Part shown: positions 61,950-64,000 of the stretch, piece by piece
How the letters are laid out: every line of letters starts with the position of its first letter
Position numbering within the stretch: position 1 is the first letter of the stretch
Source of the DNA: Bacteroidota bacterium
Lineage (GTDB): Bacteria > Bacteroidota > Bacteroidia > Cytophagales > Cyclobacteriaceae
Reading direction: 5' to 3'
NCBI GenBank assembly: GCA_018267135.1
Contig: JAFDZA010000020.1
Location: 1 to 64,000 of the forward strand
DNA: 64,000 bases
The notes under the pieces: generated by a model
Database searches by the model: none
What the model was told of the DNA's origin: nothing
What the model saw: only the letters and a program-made list of their open reading frames with translations
Made by a program: the position numbers and the translations under genes

Positions 61950-63248
61950 TTAATCAACTTCCAGGCCATTGGCCTTCATCTTGGCTGTAAGCTCTTTAAT
62001 TTTAGCCTCGTATTTTTCATCGTAGGCCGACAGATCGAAATACACCGTTTTCAAACCATCGCAAGCATCCTGGCTTTTGGCGTCAATCGCCACACATCTT
62101 TCCCAATAGGGAAGTGCTTCATCCAGTTTTTTATGGATTTCCTGAAAAAGCTCAAGGCGTTTCTTGGCATCTTTTGTGTCGTTTCTCAGGTGTTTTATTT
62201 TCTGTGCATCGGCATATTTGTAGCGAGCCAGATCGATGGCGGCATCAAAATACTGTGGGTCAGCTTTCAGGGCTTCTTCCATCCAGTGGCGGGCGCAATC
62301 ATCTAGCTTCTGGTGCTCGCAAATCAATCCTATTTTGTAGCGCGACTCGGCATCTTTAGGATCGAGTCCGGCCTTTTTTTCCATCAAAGCCTTGGCTTCG
62401 TCAAAACGTTCTACGGTGGTGTAGATGTTATACTCCAGATTAAGATAATCAATATTGGCAGGGTAGTGTGCTGTTAAATGTTTAGCTGCATCCAGCGCCA
62501 GGTTGATGTTATTCATATACCCTTCATCCTTTAAAGCCAGCGATTTATCTTTTCCTTTATAGGTGGCCCGGATGGCATCGGCCCGTTTGGCATAAATAGA
62601 ATAGAGTTGCAACCAGGCTTCGGGAGTTTTTCCACCGGCTGCCTGGTATCTTTTAATGTAGTCAATAGCCTTATCGAACTCTTCGGCTGCCGGGGCGAAA
62701 TACACTCCGGCATTCATCAGCTGCGAAGTATCTTTCGGCACAAAAAAGAGAACCTTTTCAATATCTACAAATGCTTTTTTGTAGTCTTTAGCTTTGTAAA
62801 TTTCAAACCCGCGTACAAGGTAGGCTTGCGCCAGGGTATTGGATACCTGCGCTTTTGTTAATGGCACCGGAAACTCGGTTCCCGGAAACGTACCACTTAC
62901 CAAGCTTTCGTTTTTTCCTTTATCCAGTTCTTCGGCTTTGGTAAAAGCTTCCTGAATAACCGGAAACGGATTAGCTTCCAGCGATTTGAATTTAGGGTTC
63001 TTGGTAGTGTCGATGGCTGCATAAATCACGCCTTTTAAATACCAGGCTTTGGCTGCATTTTTAGTGGGATTGCCTTTTTTATCAACCATGGTTCTGGCAT
63101 CCACCACCGTAGTGTCTATAATTTTTTTGGCCTCATCCAACTTAAATTTTTGAAGGGCCGACTCAGCTTTGCTGATGTCCGGTTTCGTTTTCTTTTGAGC
63201 CCATAACATGGCCGGGAGCAGGGCGAACAAGAGCGTTATTTTTTTCAT
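61950..63248 (-). CDS. Secreted TPR-repeat protein
   Basis: The 432-residue protein has a signal peptide (MKKITLLFALLPAMLWAQ). Tetratricopeptide repeats spread over about 25-400, for example LAQAYLVRGFEIYKAKDYKK, AFVDIEKVLFFVPKDTSQ, KALMEKKAGLDPKDAESRYK and WMEEALKADPQYFDAAIDLA. It ends with a charged helix. Secreted TPR proteins of this size are common in Bacteroidota and serve as scaffolds in the periplasm. It lies just downstream of gyrA on the same strand (62 bases), with an AT-rich gap between. Confidence 0.85.
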   Translation of the reverse strand: MKKITLLFALLPAMLWAQKKTKPDISKAESALQKFKLDEAKKIIDTTVVDARTMVDKKGNPTKNAAKAWYLKGVIYAAIDTTKNPKFKSLEANPFPVIQEAFTKAEELDKGKNESLVSGTFPGTEFPVPLTKAQVSNTLAQAYLVRGFEIYKAKDYKKAFVDIEKVLFFVPKDTSQLMNAGVYFAPAAEEFDKAIDYIKRYQAAGGKTPEAWLQLYSIYAKRADAIRATYKGKDKSLALKDEGYMNNINLALDAAKHLTAHYPANIDYLNLEYNIYTTVERFDEAKALMEKKAGLDPKDAESRYKIGLICEHQKLDDCARHWMEEALKADPQYFDAAIDLARYKYADAQKIKHLRNDTKDAKKRLELFQEIHKKLDEALPYWERCVAIDAKSQDACDGLKTVYFDLSAYDEKYEAKIKELTAKMKANGLEVD

Positions 63249-63310
63249 ATTAATCGGTTATTACTATTGAAATTTAGAAATTATTAAGATTCATTTAAGG
63301 GTTATTAAAG

Positions 63311-64000
63311 CTACTCATTTTTTGCGGTTGTACCATCTTCATTATCGGGCGATTCGATGTCGTCATCTATTTTCTGAATTTTTTCTACCGATGTAATGGC
63401 ATCATTTTCATTTAATTTAATAAGTCTTACTCCCTGTGTAGCCCGGCCCATCACGCGGAGTTCTTCTACGCTGATGCGAATACTGATACCCGACTTGTTG
63501 ATAATCATCAGGTCGTCATTATCTACTACTTCTTTTATGGCTACCAGCTTGCCGGTTTTTTCGGTTACATTGATGGTCTTCACTCCTTTCCCTCCCCGGC
63601 GGGTAATGCGGTAATCGCCAATGTCGGAGCGTTTGCCATATCCATTTTCAGAAACTACCAGCAAGTTGGCATCTTCGCGCGAAATGCATACCATTCCAAT
63701 TACGATGTCGTGCTCATTTTCCAGGGTTGTACCTTTTACACCGGCAGCGGTTCGGCCCATCGGGCGCACATCGCTTTCATCGAAGTGAACGGCTTTGCCT
63801 TCGCTTTTGGCAATGATAATATGGTTCTTTCCGTTGGTGAGAGCCGCATCCAGCAGCCGGTCTCCCTCGTGCACGGTAATAGCCGTAATGCCATTGGCCC
63901 GCGGGCGGGAGTACGCCTCTAAGGATGTTTTCTTAATAATGCCTTTTTCTGTACAGAGGATAACAAAGGTGTTGTCCAGGTAATCCTGGTCTTCCAATGT
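63311..64000 (-). CDS. gyrA: DNA gyrase subunit A, C-terminal part (runs off the window)
   Basis: About 230 residues of the C-terminal beta-pinwheel of GyrA are present, entering from the right edge. Blades repeat the pattern seen in FVILCTEKGIIKKTSLEAYS, HIIIAKSEGKAVHFDESDVR, LLVVSENGYGKRSDIGDYRI and LMIINKSGISIRISVEELRV. RRGGKGVKTINVTEKTGKLV is typical of Bacteroidota GyrA. The acidic tail ends IESPDNEDGTTAKNE. The N-terminal domain, including the catalytic tyrosine, lies outside, so ParC cannot be fully ruled out, but the repeat pattern favours GyrA. Confidence 0.9.
   Translation of the reverse strand, partial: TLEDQDYLDNTFVILCTEKGIIKKTSLEAYSRPRANGITAITVHEGDRLLDAALTNGKNHIIIAKSEGKAVHFDESDVRPMGRTAAGVKGTTLENEHDIVIGMVCISREDANLLVVSENGYGKRSDIGDYRITRRGGKGVKTINVTEKTGKLVAIKEVVDNDDLMIINKSGISIRISVEELRVMGRATQGVRLIKLNENDAITSVEKIQKIDDDIESPDNEDGTTAKNE

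Overview
The window reads as a stretch of chromosome from a Bacteroidota bacterium, most likely of the order Cytophagales. The signs are a type IX secretion cargo with a gliding-motility-type C-terminal domain next to a PorP/SprF-like partner, a 7TM-DISM histidine kinase, an AraC regulator with a membrane sensor, a fused alpha/beta E1 keto-acid dehydrogenase, an extended Lgt, and promoters of the Bacteroidota type (TTTG, about 18-20 bp, TAnnTTTG). Housekeeping genes (aspS, nadE, lgt, ald, and gyrA running off the right edge) show that it is not a plasmid. The genus cannot be fixed from sequence reading alone. No tRNA, rRNA or CRISPR array was recognised.

Layout. 1-1300: the end of an IS21-like element has cut a conserved small gene, followed by one small hypothetical gene and an AT-rich stretch with no convincing gene. 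1300-8000: PadR regulator plus tandem-PspC membrane protein, a DUF1801 protein, an ECF sigma factor with a probable anti-sigma partner and an outer-membrane protein, then a divergent membrane protein/TetR pair. 8000-12500: acyltransferase, AraC regulator, and an AT-richer YCII/ECF42-sigma cassette that carries a frameshift and ends in an attC-like imperfect palindrome. 12500-19300: EamA exporter, DinB-like, PaiB-like, ilvE with two small enzymes, aspS. 19300-27100: a secreted-protein operon (beta-helix protein, large type IX cargo, PorP-like protein) divergent from a histidine kinase and LuxR-type response regulator. 27100-38400: metabolic and envelope genes (MetZ-like, OsmC, symporter, YceI, nadE, lgt, Omp85-like barrel, MORN-repeat protein, saccharopine-dehydrogenase-like, cdd).

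38500-50900 is the most interesting part: cheR, cheB, a GAF protein, a large dCache-HAMP-GAF-PAS-PP2C phosphatase, SiaB-like kinase, SiaC-like phosphoprotein, a TerB-like/ABCG transporter, a lipoprotein, a small secreted protein and a sigma54 activator without a DNA-binding domain, all on the + strand. It looks like a SiaABC-type phosphorylation switch with chemotaxis methylation enzymes at the input side and an ABC transporter where the Pseudomonas system has a diguanylate cyclase. No chemoreceptor, CheA or CheW is present.

50900-64000: a tiny lipoprotein, a LuxE-like enzyme divergent from a lipoprotein, the E1 alpha/beta fusion, alanine dehydrogenase, an AsmA-like protein with an outer-membrane protein, a NodB-type deacetylase, a TPR protein and the 3' end of gyrA. 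Functions are assigned from family motifs read by eye; no database search was run.
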